The notes beneath the pieces were generated by a model, which saw only the letters and a program-made list of their open reading frames with translations, had not been told where the DNA came from and searched no databases. A program made the translations under genes and the position numbers. Shown in pieces: positions 7,409 through 15,157 of a stretch of 64,000 bases of DNA (positions within the stretch are counted from its first letter, which is position 1; each line of letters opens with the position of its first letter). The DNA is from Actinophytocola sp035634895 (GTDB taxonomy: Bacteria > Actinomycetota > Actinomycetes > Mycobacteriales > Pseudonocardiaceae): the NCBI RefSeq assembly GCF_035634895.1, contig NZ_DASQCC010000238.1, forward strand, positions 25,203 to 89,202, given 5' to 3'.

Positions 7409-8446
7409 CGCGTGCTGGTCCAGGAACTCGTCCACGTACCGCCAGGTCGTGGTGCGGGCACGGCGGCCGGCCAGCACACCGAGGTGGCCGCCCGGCGCGG
7501 TCTCGAACCGCACCTTCGCCGCGTTCTCCAGCACGTCCACCAGCCGGCGGACGGCCCGCTGCGGCGCGATGCCGTCGCTCGTCCCCGCCACGACCAGCAC
7601 CGGCGCCTTCACCTCGCGCAGCGAGATCCGCCGCCCGCCGAAGTCGACCTCGCCGTTCGACAGGTCGTTGGAGCGGAAGAACCGGTGGTACATCTGCCCG
7701 AACGTCCGCCCGGGGTAGGCGATCATGTTGTCGGTGAAGCGATCCACGGCCTCGATCTGCGCCAGGAAGTCCCGGTCGTCGAGGTGGGACACGATCGCGT
7801 ACGGCTTGGTCACCACCTTGTCGATGGCCGACAGCTGGAACACCCGCTTCACCAACGCCCGCGGCGCGCCACCCAGCACGCGGTAGACCGGCGTCAGGAT
7901 CCAGCCGTTGGTGATGTCCGCCAGCGGCTTGATGGGCGCCACCAGCGGGATCGCGGTCATGTCGATCGGCGCGGCGACCGTCGCGATCGAGGCGACCGGC
8001 AGGTCCGGCTGGTCGGCGTGGGTCAGCAGGGACAGGATCCCGCCGAGGCACCACGAGACCAGGTGCACCGGCGCGCCGCCGGCGTCCTTGCTCACCGCGC
8101 GGATCGTCCTCGGCAGCACCTCGTTGATCCAGTGCTCCAGGCCGAGCCCGCGGTCGGAGAACCGCACGTTGCCGTAGTCGACCAGGTACAGCCGGCGGCC
8201 GCCGTCGACCAGGTGCTCCGCGAGGCTGCACCCCCGCCGCAGGTCGAAGCAGAACGCCGGCACCGCGAGCGGCGGCACGAGCAGCACCGGCTCGCCAGCA
8301 CCGGCGCCGGTGAACCGGTAGACCGACCGGTTGGGGCCCTTGTCGATCAGCACGCGCGGCATGGGCCGCAGGTCCGCCACGCCGCCACGGAGGAACATGT
8401 CCAGCGCGTTGGTCGTCGCGGTGGACAGCCGTTCGGTCACGCTCAT
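7397..8446 (-). CDS. PHA-synthase-like alpha/beta hydrolase with Cys nucleophile
   Basis: A 349-residue alpha/beta-hydrolase-fold protein resembling polyhydroxyalkanoate synthase subunits. The nucleophile elbow reads HLVSWCLGG with Cys133 where lipases have Ser. The expected acid and base follow in AGTSDGIAP and GGHLGVLAG. Such a Cys-Asp-His triad is typical of PhaC-type acyltransferases. No signal peptide is apparent. Whether it makes polyester, or acts as a lipid acyltransferase or thioesterase, cannot be decided because no phaA, phaB or phasin gene is nearby. The ATG at 8446 is preferred, since an upstream frame to 8491 would run into the divergent methyltransferase promoter. It converges on ltp2 but shares no visible KstR site. 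Confidence 0.8.
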   Translation of the reverse strand: MSVTERLSTATTNALDMFLRGGVADLRPMPRVLIDKGPNRSVYRFTGAGAGEPVLLVPPLAVPAFCFDLRRGCSLAEHLVDGGRRLYLVDYGNVRFSDRGLGLEHWINEVLPRTIRAVSKDAGGAPVHLVSWCLGGILSLLTHADQPDLPVASIATVAAPIDMTAIPLVAPIKPLADITNGWILTPVYRVLGGAPRALVKRVFQLSAIDKVVTKPYAIVSHLDDRDFLAQIEAVDRFTDNMIAYPGRTFGQMYHRFFRSNDLSNGEVDFGGRRISLREVKAPVLVVAGTSDGIAPQRAVRRLVDVLENAAKVRFETAPGGHLGVLAGRRARTTTWRYVDEFLDQHAPLG

Positions 8447-8481
8447 GGGGCCATACTGCCGCCTGCGGCGCTCATTTGTCG

Positions 8482-8487
8482 CATAAT
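8482..8487 (+). promoter_or_regulatory. Probable -10 box giving a leaderless methyltransferase mRNA
   Basis: CATAAT lies 7 nt before the ATG at 8495 and no Shine-Dalgarno sequence is present. The expected transcript would start at the ATG. An in-frame ATG at 8486 lies inside this box and is therefore less likely. Confidence 0.4.
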
Positions 8488-8494
8488 GCACCGC

Positions 8495-9283
8495 ATGTCA
8501 GGAGACCGCCCGAGTTGGGCGCCCGAGTCGATCGACCTCGAACGTCCCAACGCCGCCCGCGTCTACGACTACCTCCTCGGCGGCGCCGCCAACTTCGAGA
8601 CCGACCGCGTGTTCGCCGAGAAGCTGCTGGAGATGATGCCGCAGGCCAGGCCCGCGGCCAGGATGAACCGGGCGTTCCTGCGCCGCGCGGTGAAGTTCTG
8701 CGTGGCCGCCGGCATCGACCAGTTCCTCGACATCGGGTCCGGCGTGCCGACCGCGGGCAACGTGCACGAGATCGCGCCCGGCGCGCGGGTGCAGTACGTC
8801 GACAACGAGGCGGTGGCGGTCACCCACAGCGAGCTCCTGCTCAGGGACAACCCGAACGCGTCGTGCATGCTCGGCGACCTGACCGACCCGGAGCCGATCC
8901 TCGCCGCGTCGGCGCTCGACTTCTCGCGGCCGGTCGCGCTGCTGATGGCCGCGGTGCTGCACTTCATCCCCGACGAGGCGGGCCCACGCGAGGCGGTGGC
9001 GCGGTACGTGTCGGTGCTCGCGCCCGGCAGCTACGTCGTCCTGTCGCACGGCGCGGAGCGCCCCACGACCCCCGCCCCCGCCGAGGTGGACCGGCTCTAC
9101 GAGACGTCGGCCAACCCCGGCGTGCGCCGGACCCCGGCGCAGATCAGCGCGTTCTTCGACGGCCTCGAGCTGGTCGAGCCCGGCCTGGTGTGGACGCCGG
9201 AGTGGCGTCCGGACTCCCCGGACGACGTCATCGACGACCCGCCGTCGTCGCTGGTGCTGGCCGGGGTGGCCCGTAAGCCCTGA
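8495..9283 (+). CDS. SAM-dependent methyltransferase, PF04672 (DUF574) family
   Basis: A 262-residue protein of the PF04672 family, expanded in actinomycetes and of unknown substrate. The family pattern is clear: SIDLERPNAARVYDYLLGG at the start, NRAFLRRAVKFC, the SAM-binding loop FLDIGSGVPTAGNVHEIA, and YVDNEAVAVTHSELLL after it. A second member lies at 22579-23376 with the same motifs. The gene converges on tmsB with a single base between the stops. It diverges from the PHA-synthase-like gene, and the 48-bp gap holds the promoter. Nothing nearby identifies its substrate. Confidence 0.88.
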   Translation: MSGDRPSWAPESIDLERPNAARVYDYLLGGAANFETDRVFAEKLLEMMPQARPAARMNRAFLRRAVKFCVAAGIDQFLDIGSGVPTAGNVHEIAPGARVQYVDNEAVAVTHSELLLRDNPNASCMLGDLTDPEPILAASALDFSRPVALLMAAVLHFIPDEAGPREAVARYVSVLAPGSYVVLSHGAERPTTPAPAEVDRLYETSANPGVRRTPAQISAFFDGLELVEPGLVWTPEWRPDSPDDVIDDPPSSLVLAGVARKP

Positions 9284-9284
9284 C

Positions 9285-10517
9285 TCACCAGTCCGGACGC
9301 AGGGGCATGTGGGACGTGGTGCCGTCCAGCCGCACCGCGAGGACCTGGTGCAGCTGGATGTTGTTGATCTCGAAGCCCAGCCGCGAGCCGGCCATGTACA
9401 GCCGCCACACCCGGGCGCGCTCCTCGCCGACCTCCTCGACCGCGTCGTCCCAGTGCTCGTCGAGGTTCGCGCACCAGGCGGTGAGCGTCTTCGCGTAGTG
9501 CTCGCGGAGGTTCTCCTCGTGCCGGACCTCGAACCCGTTGTCGTGGATGGCCGACAGGATGTGGCCGGGGCCGAGCAGCTCGCCGTCCGGGAACACGTAC
9601 CTGTTGAAGAAGCCCTTGATCCGCGACGGCCCCGTGTTGTCCGGCCGGGTGATGCAGTGGTTCAGCAACCGCCCGCCCGGCCGCAGCTTGTCGTGCAGCG
9701 ACCGCACGTACGACGGCAGCGCCGCCGCGCCGATGTGCTCGGTCAGGCCGATGGAGCTGACCGCGTCGAACCCGCTCTCCGCCACGTCGCGGTAGTCCAG
9801 GTGCCGGACCTCGGCCAGGTCGGACAGGCCGGACTCGGCGATCTTCTTCTGCGCCCACTCCGCCTGCTTGCGGGACAGTGTCACGCCGAGCGCACGCACG
9901 CCGTAGTGCCGTGCCGCGTGCATCACCATGCCGCCCCAGCCGCAACCCACGTCGAGCAGGCGCATTCCCTCACGCAGCCCCAGCTTCCGGGCCACCAGGT
10001 CGTGCTTGGTCCACTGGGCCTCCTCCAACGACGCGTCGGCGGTCGGGTACACCGCACACGTGTACGCCATCGACGGGCCCAGCACCCACTCGTAGAACCG
10101 GTTGGACACGTCGTAGTGGTGGGTGATCGCCTCCTGGTCGCGGCGCCTGGAGTGCCGGCGGCCGTGCACGCGCGCCTCCCCGGCCGGCCGGCTGACCGGC
10201 CACCACAGCCGCGCGGCGCCGAGCCGCAGCGCCACCTGCGCGAACACCCTCGGCGAGACGTGGTCCACCACCGTCGAGGTCGCCATGCTCGACAGCGCGG
10301 TGTACATGTCGCCGTGGATGTCCAGCGCGCCGCTCACGTACGCCCTGGCCAGCCCCAGCTCACCCGGGGCCGACGCGAGATAGGACAGCGCGATCGGCGA
10401 CCGCAGGTCTATCCGCACCGGCGCGCCCCGGTCACCTGTCTGGCTTCCGTCGTAAGCGGTGAACTCCAGTGGCGCACTACGCCCGACCGCACTCTCGATG
10501 ATCTCCGCAAGCCGCAT
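9285..10517 (-). CDS. tmsB: TmsB/UfaA1-like fatty-acyl methyltransferase (CFA synthase family)
   Basis: A 410-residue member of the cyclopropane-fatty-acid synthase family. It has ITHHYDVSNRFYEWVLGPSMAYTCAVY, the SAM loop LLDVGCGWGGMVMHAARHYG, the SIGLTEHIG active-site region and HCITRPDN. UfaA1/TmsB-type enzymes methylate the double bond of oleoyl-phospholipids to give a 10-methylene product, which TmsA then reduces to 10-methylstearic (tuberculostearic) acid (family knowledge). The upstream gene on the same strand is a TmsA-type flavoprotein 65 nt away, and that pairing favours this role over cyclopropane formation. A strong GGGGAGGAG ribosome site precedes the ATG at 10517. A third gene (tmsC/Rv0448c) found in some clusters is absent here. 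Confidence 0.85.
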   Translation of the reverse strand: MRLAEIIESAVGRSAPLEFTAYDGSQTGDRGAPVRIDLRSPIALSYLASAPGELGLARAYVSGALDIHGDMYTALSSMATSTVVDHVSPRVFAQVALRLGAARLWWPVSRPAGEARVHGRRHSRRRDQEAITHHYDVSNRFYEWVLGPSMAYTCAVYPTADASLEEAQWTKHDLVARKLGLREGMRLLDVGCGWGGMVMHAARHYGVRALGVTLSRKQAEWAQKKIAESGLSDLAEVRHLDYRDVAESGFDAVSSIGLTEHIGAAALPSYVRSLHDKLRPGGRLLNHCITRPDNTGPSRIKGFFNRYVFPDGELLGPGHILSAIHDNGFEVRHEENLREHYAKTLTAWCANLDEHWDDAVEEVGEERARVWRLYMAGSRLGFEINNIQLHQVLAVRLDGTTSHMPLRPDW

Positions 10518-10562
10518 GAATCCTCACTCCTCCCCTGACCCGGACGCCTTATCGTGCCGACT

Positions 10563-10585
10563 GTTCGCTCCGCAAGCTCCGCTCA
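10563..10585 (-). repeat. Solo copy of the stop-codon-linked 23-bp repeat
   Basis: Read on the minus strand, this 23-bp element begins with the TGA stop codon of tmsA (10585-10583) and continues GCGGAGCTTGCGGAGC, ending GAAC at 10563. It matches most of the 31-bp unit tandemly repeated at 43346-43518 and a copy at 49041-49063. It occupies part of the tmsA-tmsB gap. Confidence 0.75.
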
Positions 10586-11950
10586 CTGGTTCCGCACGCA
10601 CTTCGCGTACAGGTCCGGGAGCCGGCCGTTCGGGTCGTACGCCTCCTTGAGCTTCCGGTACGTCGCACCGTCGTACGCCGACCAGAACTCATCCTCTTCG
10701 AAGTAGGAAGTGGAGTACAGCGACTTGTGCCCGCCGAGCTCGGTGACCTTGCTCTCGACGAGCCGGTTGTACGTCCCGTCCTCCTCGCCGGGTCCTAACT
10801 CGACGGTCGCCCAGAATCCTACGTTCACGAACAGCTGGTCGACCTCCATGGGGTACAGCGACCACGCCGACCTCAGTTGTATCGGGCACAGCCACACCGG
10901 GCTGATCCCGATCTCCTTGTCGAAGAAGTCGAGGAACTCCGCCAGCCGCGACACCGGGACCTCCACGTCCTGGATGACCGGCTCGCGCGGCGGTTCCTTC
11001 CGCAGCTTCGCGAACCGGTCATATATCCGGTACCGGCGGTCCAGCGCGACGATCTTCCGGTACACGTCGGACCGCAGGTACCGGCGCGGCCACAGCCGCC
11101 GAACGACCGGGTTCTGCACGCCGAGCGCCTTCGAGCACCAGAACCAGTCGGTGTCCCAGCGCCACAGGTAGTCGCGGATCGTGAGATGGTCGGTCAACCG
11201 GTCCCGGACGGACCGGTAGAAGATCTGTTGCCCGGTGTAGTCGGACAGCTGGGGCGCGGTGTCCGTGTAGCCGCCGAGCGTGAGGTAGAGCTCGTCGCGG
11301 CCGAACATGACGCCGTCGATGAAGTCGACTTTTTCGTCCCGGTAGGTCCGGTTCGCGCAGATTTCTTCGATGGCGGCGGCACATGCGGCCGCATCGGTGA
11401 AGCGGACGTGCCGCAGGCGGACGAACGGGGCGACCTGCTCCAGCTCGATCCGCAACCGCAGCGTGTAGCCGAGCGTGCCGTACGAGTTGGGGAAGCCGCG
11501 GTACAGGTCGGCGTGCTCGTTGTCCGGTGTGACGTGGATGACCTCGCCGTCCGGGGTCAGGATGTCCATGTCCAGCACGGACTCGTGCGGCATGCCGTTG
11601 CGGAACGACGTCGACTCGATGCCCAGCCCGGCGACCGCGCCGCCCAGCGTGATGGTCTTGAGCTGCGGGACCACGTACGGCATCAGGCCGTGCGGCAGGG
11701 TGGCGTCGACCAGGTCCTCGTACGTGGTCATGCCGCCGACGTCGGCCGTCCGCGCGTCGGTGTCCACGTCGAGGACGCCGGTGAAGGCACTGACGTCGAT
11801 GCCGGCACGGCCGGGTGGTTCGCGGAAGCGGAACAGGTTCGAGGTCGGCTTCGCCAACCGGATGGGATCCCCGGCGGGCCGGGCGGCCAACCGCGCGCGC
11901 AGGTCGGCGACGGCACGATCGTGGGAAATCCGTGCAGGTGAGCGGGTCAC
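10583..11950 (-). CDS. tmsA: TmsA-like FAD-dependent oxidoreductase
   Basis: A 455-residue flavoprotein of the FAD_binding_4 class. The pyrophosphate-binding region reads ADVGGMTTYEDLVDATLP, followed by TITLGGAVAGLGIESTSFRNG. The C-terminal part carries IGISPVWLCPIQLR and ends YDPNGRLPDLYAKCVRNQ. It resembles Rv0449c and the DWF1/DHCR24-type sterol reductases. As TmsA it would reduce the methylene lipid made by the adjacent TmsB to a 10-methyl branched chain (family knowledge). A sterol side-chain reductase role is an alternative, given the steroid genes 4 kb away, but adjacency to tmsB argues for lipid. GTG 11950 is the farthest start; no clear ribosome site was found. Confidence 0.82.
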   Translation of the reverse strand: MTRSPARISHDRAVADLRARLAARPAGDPIRLAKPTSNLFRFREPPGRAGIDVSAFTGVLDVDTDARTADVGGMTTYEDLVDATLPHGLMPYVVPQLKTITLGGAVAGLGIESTSFRNGMPHESVLDMDILTPDGEVIHVTPDNEHADLYRGFPNSYGTLGYTLRLRIELEQVAPFVRLRHVRFTDAAACAAAIEEICANRTYRDEKVDFIDGVMFGRDELYLTLGGYTDTAPQLSDYTGQQIFYRSVRDRLTDHLTIRDYLWRWDTDWFWCSKALGVQNPVVRRLWPRRYLRSDVYRKIVALDRRYRIYDRFAKLRKEPPREPVIQDVEVPVSRLAEFLDFFDKEIGISPVWLCPIQLRSAWSLYPMEVDQLFVNVGFWATVELGPGEEDGTYNRLVESKVTELGGHKSLYSTSYFEEDEFWSAYDGATYRKLKEAYDPNGRLPDLYAKCVRNQ

Positions 11951-11992
11951 GCAGTCGATGTTAACCCTGATTCGGTCGCGTGACCCGCTGGT

Positions 11993-12787
11993 CTATCCCA
12001 CCCTCTGGTACTCCTCGAACAACTCGGTCACATAGGCGAGGAACAGCCCGGCGATCCCGAACACTCCCGCGATCGGGTGGAGCTGCGCGAAGCCGTAGGC
12101 CAGCTCGCAGCCCCGGTACGACGGGGCCGACTCCGCCACGTCGGTGAACCAGTCGTAGAACGGCACCCGCTCGCGGGCGAGGCCCGGATCGATCAGCGGA
12201 CCGTAGAACGCGAGCAGGTCCAGCGCGAACGGCCGGTTCCGCAGTGCCCACCGGTACATCTCGGAGAACTGGTAGAACCGCCACTCCACCGCGGTCGCGG
12301 GTACGCCGCGTGCCTCGGCCACGGCGTTGCCGTACTCCGTGGACGCCTGCTCGGCCTCGCTCCACGCCCGGTCGTGCGCGGACCGCGTGGTGAGCTGCCC
12401 GGTCGACAGGCGCGTCAGGTAGCTGGCCCACTTCGTCGCGCCGGGGTTGCCACCCGTGTCCGCCGACCGGCCCAGCGCGATCGCGATGCCACGCTGGATA
12501 CCCTCCACGATGCCCGCGTCCACATAGGACACCCAGGTGTCCGGTGCCCCGAGGTGCCGGTCCACGAAGAACGTGATGACACCCTCGATGTTGCGCCAGC
12601 GGTCACCGGCGCCCAGGGCCGCCGCGGGACCGGACTGCATGTCCCGCACGAAGCCCAGCCGCTCGGGCATGGACATCTGGTTGATCTCGTCGTAGGAGCA
12701 GTCCAGAGTGGACGCACAGTCGGGTGCCGCGGCGACGGGTGTCGCCAGGCCGACCAGCAACGCCGCCACGAGCCCGATCACCTTCAT
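11993..12787 (-). CDS. Secreted protein of unknown function, coupled to the S15 peptidase
   Basis: A 264-residue protein with a signal peptide (MKVIGLVAALLVGLATPVAAAP, cleavage expected after AAA, about residue 20). The mature part is largely helical and acidic, with paired cysteines near its start (CASTLDCSY) and one near its end (RGCELAY). I do not recognise a family. Its ATG overlaps the stop of the upstream S15 peptidase gene by 4 nt (ATGA), so translation is coupled. Both proteins are exported, which suggests an accessory or substrate-related role for the peptidase; this is inference from position only. Confidence 0.75.
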   Translation of the reverse strand: MKVIGLVAALLVGLATPVAAAPDCASTLDCSYDEINQMSMPERLGFVRDMQSGPAAALGAGDRWRNIEGVITFFVDRHLGAPDTWVSYVDAGIVEGIQRGIAIALGRSADTGGNPGATKWASYLTRLSTGQLTTRSAHDRAWSEAEQASTEYGNAVAEARGVPATAVEWRFYQFSEMYRWALRNRPFALDLLAFYGPLIDPGLARERVPFYDWFTDVAESAPSYRGCELAYGFAQLHPIAGVFGIAGLFLAYVTELFEEYQRVG

Positions 12788-14631
12788 GTCCGGCCCACCA
12801 ACGGAAGCGTCACCGAGGACCTGCCCGGGTCGACGGTCAGCCGGGTGCCGGGGTCGGGGCGGAGGGTGAAGTTCCGGTCCGTGGACACGACCACGAGCCC
12901 GATCCGGTGTCCTGCCGGGAAGATGTAGTCGTCCGGCTCGAGCGGCCAGGTGAACGTGTACTCCCGGCCCTGCACGATCGGGGTGCTGCGGTCGCGGCCG
13001 TTGCGGTTCTGCACGTCCGTCCAGCCGCGCGTGACCGTCTTCCTGGTGCCGTCCGGGGCGTAGTCGACCAGCAGCGCGGTCAGGTTCGCCGCGTACCGGT
13101 TGTCGACGGACGCACGCAGCGCCACCGACGGCGTGCCACTCAGGTGGGCCGGACCCGACAGCGGCGCGGACAGGTACGCCAGCCGGTTCGGGTTCGCCGT
13201 GTCGGGGTTCGGGACCAGCGACACGTCGGTGTCGAGGGTCTTGCCGGAGTCCACGAACGACTGCCGGGGACCGCCGCCCGACCGCGTGGCCAGCCCGCCG
13301 GGGTCCGTCGCGTTCGGCGACGACAGCTTCAGCGTGCTGTTCCGCGCCCCGGGCACCGGCCAGTTCGCGTACTTCTCGTACGTGCCGTCCGGACGCTGGA
13401 TGTCGGCCGCGGGCTCGGCCATGATCCCGTTCTGGACGCCGAACAGCCAGTAGTCCATCCAGCGGTTCAGGGTCACCTGGTAGTCGGAGGCGCCGGTCGG
13501 GCCGCCGTGGCCGCCCCTGTGCAGCCAGATCTTGCGCGGCACGTGGTACCTGGTCAGCTGAGCCCACCAGGACGCGTACGCCGTGGGCATGACGTTGTAG
13601 TCCTCGAGACCGTGGACGACGAACACGCTCGCCCTGATGCCCTTGGCGCGATGCAGGTAGTCCCGCTCGTTCCAGTACGCGTTGTAGTCGCCGGTGGTCC
13701 GATCGGCGTACTGCAACAGCGCGTCGGTGATGTGCCGGCACTTCTCGACGCGGTCCGGGCCCTCGACGTAGTACCCCAGCACGTCCAGGTCCTCGCCCAG
13801 GAAGTCGTTCTCACCCTGGCCGGAGACGTTCGAGTGCGGCGCGCGGACCAGGCCGTTCGCCCGGTAGTAGTCGTACCAGCTGGCGATCGCGGAGGTCGGC
13901 ACGATCGTGCGCAGGCCCTCGACACCGGTCGTCGCGACCTGGTTCGGCAGCGTGCCGTTGTAGGAGGTGCCGACCATGCCCACGTCACCGGTGGTCCAGT
14001 CGGCGGCCACGGGCTCGCCGGCCTCGTTGTAGGCCCTGGCCCGGCCGTTCAGCCAGTCGATCACCGCCTTGGTGCCGAGCGTCTCCTTCATGTCACCGAC
14101 CGTGGGACACCCGTCGGAGAACCCGGTGCCGATCGACTCGCCGAGCACGACCGCGTACCCACGCGGCACCCAGTAGTTGTCCAGGGCGCCGGGCAGGTCT
14201 GGTTGCGGCCGGGCGCCGGTTGGGGTTCCGGCGTCCCGGGCCGCGAAGGGCTGGATCCCTTCCTGTGGTAGTACGGAAAAATCGACGTTGTGGTTCTCTC
14301 CGCCGCCCGTGTTGTAGCGGTACGGGCTGTGCTCGAAGATCACCGGGACCTTGATGCCCCGCGTCTCGGTCTCACCCGGCCGCGACAGCCGGACGCGCAC
14401 CCGGTCCAGGACGCCGTCGAGGTCACTGTCGACCGTGGTCTGGACGAAGAGGGTCTCCTCGACCGCGTTGGCCAGGTCGAACTGGGGGGACGAGACCCCG
14501 TTCTCCAGCTTCAGCCAGGATGGCGGCGCCGGCCGGTCGTGCCGCGCCGGCGTCGCCGCCACGGGTGTCACCGCGACCAGCGGCAGCACCACCGTGAGCG
14601 CGAACAGGACGATTCCGCGGGGTGTTCGCAT
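12784..14631 (-). CDS. Secreted Xaa-Pro dipeptidyl-peptidase (S15)
   Basis: A 615-residue exported S15 hydrolase. A signal peptide covers about the first 27 residues (hydrophobic GIVLFALTVVLPLVAV, then VAATPA). The nucleophile elbow MVGTSYNG places the catalytic Ser at about residue 223, with VVHGLEDYNV and HRGGHGG as likely acid and base loops. The C-terminal third is the jelly-roll PepX_C domain (YTFTWPLEPDDYIFPAGHRIGLVV). The family removes Xaa-Pro dipeptides or hydrolyses related amides and esters outside the cell. The downstream secreted protein overlaps by ATGA. The upstream intergenic stretch is long and full of repeats. Confidence 0.9.
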   Translation of the reverse strand: MRTPRGIVLFALTVVLPLVAVTPVAATPARHDRPAPPSWLKLENGVSSPQFDLANAVEETLFVQTTVDSDLDGVLDRVRVRLSRPGETETRGIKVPVIFEHSPYRYNTGGGENHNVDFSVLPQEGIQPFAARDAGTPTGARPQPDLPGALDNYWVPRGYAVVLGESIGTGFSDGCPTVGDMKETLGTKAVIDWLNGRARAYNEAGEPVAADWTTGDVGMVGTSYNGTLPNQVATTGVEGLRTIVPTSAIASWYDYYRANGLVRAPHSNVSGQGENDFLGEDLDVLGYYVEGPDRVEKCRHITDALLQYADRTTGDYNAYWNERDYLHRAKGIRASVFVVHGLEDYNVMPTAYASWWAQLTRYHVPRKIWLHRGGHGGPTGASDYQVTLNRWMDYWLFGVQNGIMAEPAADIQRPDGTYEKYANWPVPGARNSTLKLSSPNATDPGGLATRSGGGPRQSFVDSGKTLDTDVSLVPNPDTANPNRLAYLSAPLSGPAHLSGTPSVALRASVDNRYAANLTALLVDYAPDGTRKTVTRGWTDVQNRNGRDRSTPIVQGREYTFTWPLEPDDYIFPAGHRIGLVVVSTDRNFTLRPDPGTRLTVDPGRSSVTLPLVGRT

Positions 14632-14855
14632 CGTGCCTCCGTACGAGCAGCAGGGCGGAAAGCGCTGTCATAGTACGGCCAACCACGATGTTTGTCTGTT
14701 CCGTGCGAATTGGTCTAGCATCGCACTTGCAAACCCACCGGTACCCGGTCGGTTTGCGACCTGGCCTCGGCGGCCGCCACCGCCGGGGCCTTGTCAACCT
14801 CCGCCTACCCCTGCTCGGTTGCTGCGCAACCTCGCCGGGTCGGTTGATCCATGCT

Positions 14856-14872
14856 GGGGGGCCGAGCCCCCC
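14856..14872. terminator. G6C/GC6 hairpin, dispersed element
   Basis: GGGGGGC, a CGA loop and GCCCCCC form a 7-bp all-GC stem. The flank CCCCCCACGGTGCGG recurs in inverted, degenerate form at 29058-29085 next to a similar G5-TCG-C5 hairpin. This is a small dispersed element, possibly acting as a terminator. Confidence 0.5.
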
Positions 14873-14892
14873 AAACCCCCCACGGTGCGGTC

Positions 14893-15140
14893 GGTTCCTG
14901 ACCCAGCGGAGTTGGCCTGGGTGGTGGTTCCTGGCCCAGCGAGGTGGGCTTGGGTGGTTCCTGGCTTCGCGAGGTTGGCTGGGCGGTGGTTCCTGGCTCA
15001 GCCGGTTGGTCTGAGTGGTCGTTCCTGGCCCAGCGAGGTGGGCTTGGGGGTTCCTGGCTTCGCGAGGTTGGCTTCGTTCGTGGGCGCCCAGCGCGGTTCG
15101 CTTGGGGTGGTTCCTGACTCAGCGAAGTTGGCTTGTGTGC
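14893..15140. repeat. Degenerate tandem array of about 31-bp units (8 copies)
   Basis: Units start near 14893, 14926, 14956, 14988, 15020, 15049, 15080 and 15109, spaced 29-33 bp apart. Most begin GGTTCCTGGC and continue with a (C)CAGCGAGGT(T/G)GGCTTGGG-like stretch. The seventh unit has lost the GTTCCTG lead. The array ends just after the stop of the acyl-CoA dehydrogenase gene. It is not a CRISPR, because units abut without unique spacers. Confidence 0.75.
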
Positions 15141-15157
15141 GTGCTTTCCGTCCTTGT

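Larger units (their letters stand above)
14632..15157. other. 526-bp intergenic region with hairpin and repeat array
   Basis: It lies between the start of the S15 peptidase gene and the end of the acyl-CoA dehydrogenase gene, both on the minus strand. No reading frame here looks coding. It contains an AT-richer stretch near 14670-14735 likely to hold the peptidase promoter, a G/C hairpin at 14856-14872, and a degenerate tandem array at 14893-15140. Confidence 0.7.

Noticed and set aside
9285..10517. Cyclopropane fatty acid synthase as the specific call for tmsB
   Set aside because: The neighbouring TmsA-type flavoprotein makes a 10-methyl lipid role more likely, although sequence alone cannot exclude cyclopropanation.
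14893..15140. CRISPR or coding repeat
   Set aside because: Units abut and drift in length (29-33 bp), which breaks reading frames and excludes unique spacers; no cas genes nearby.
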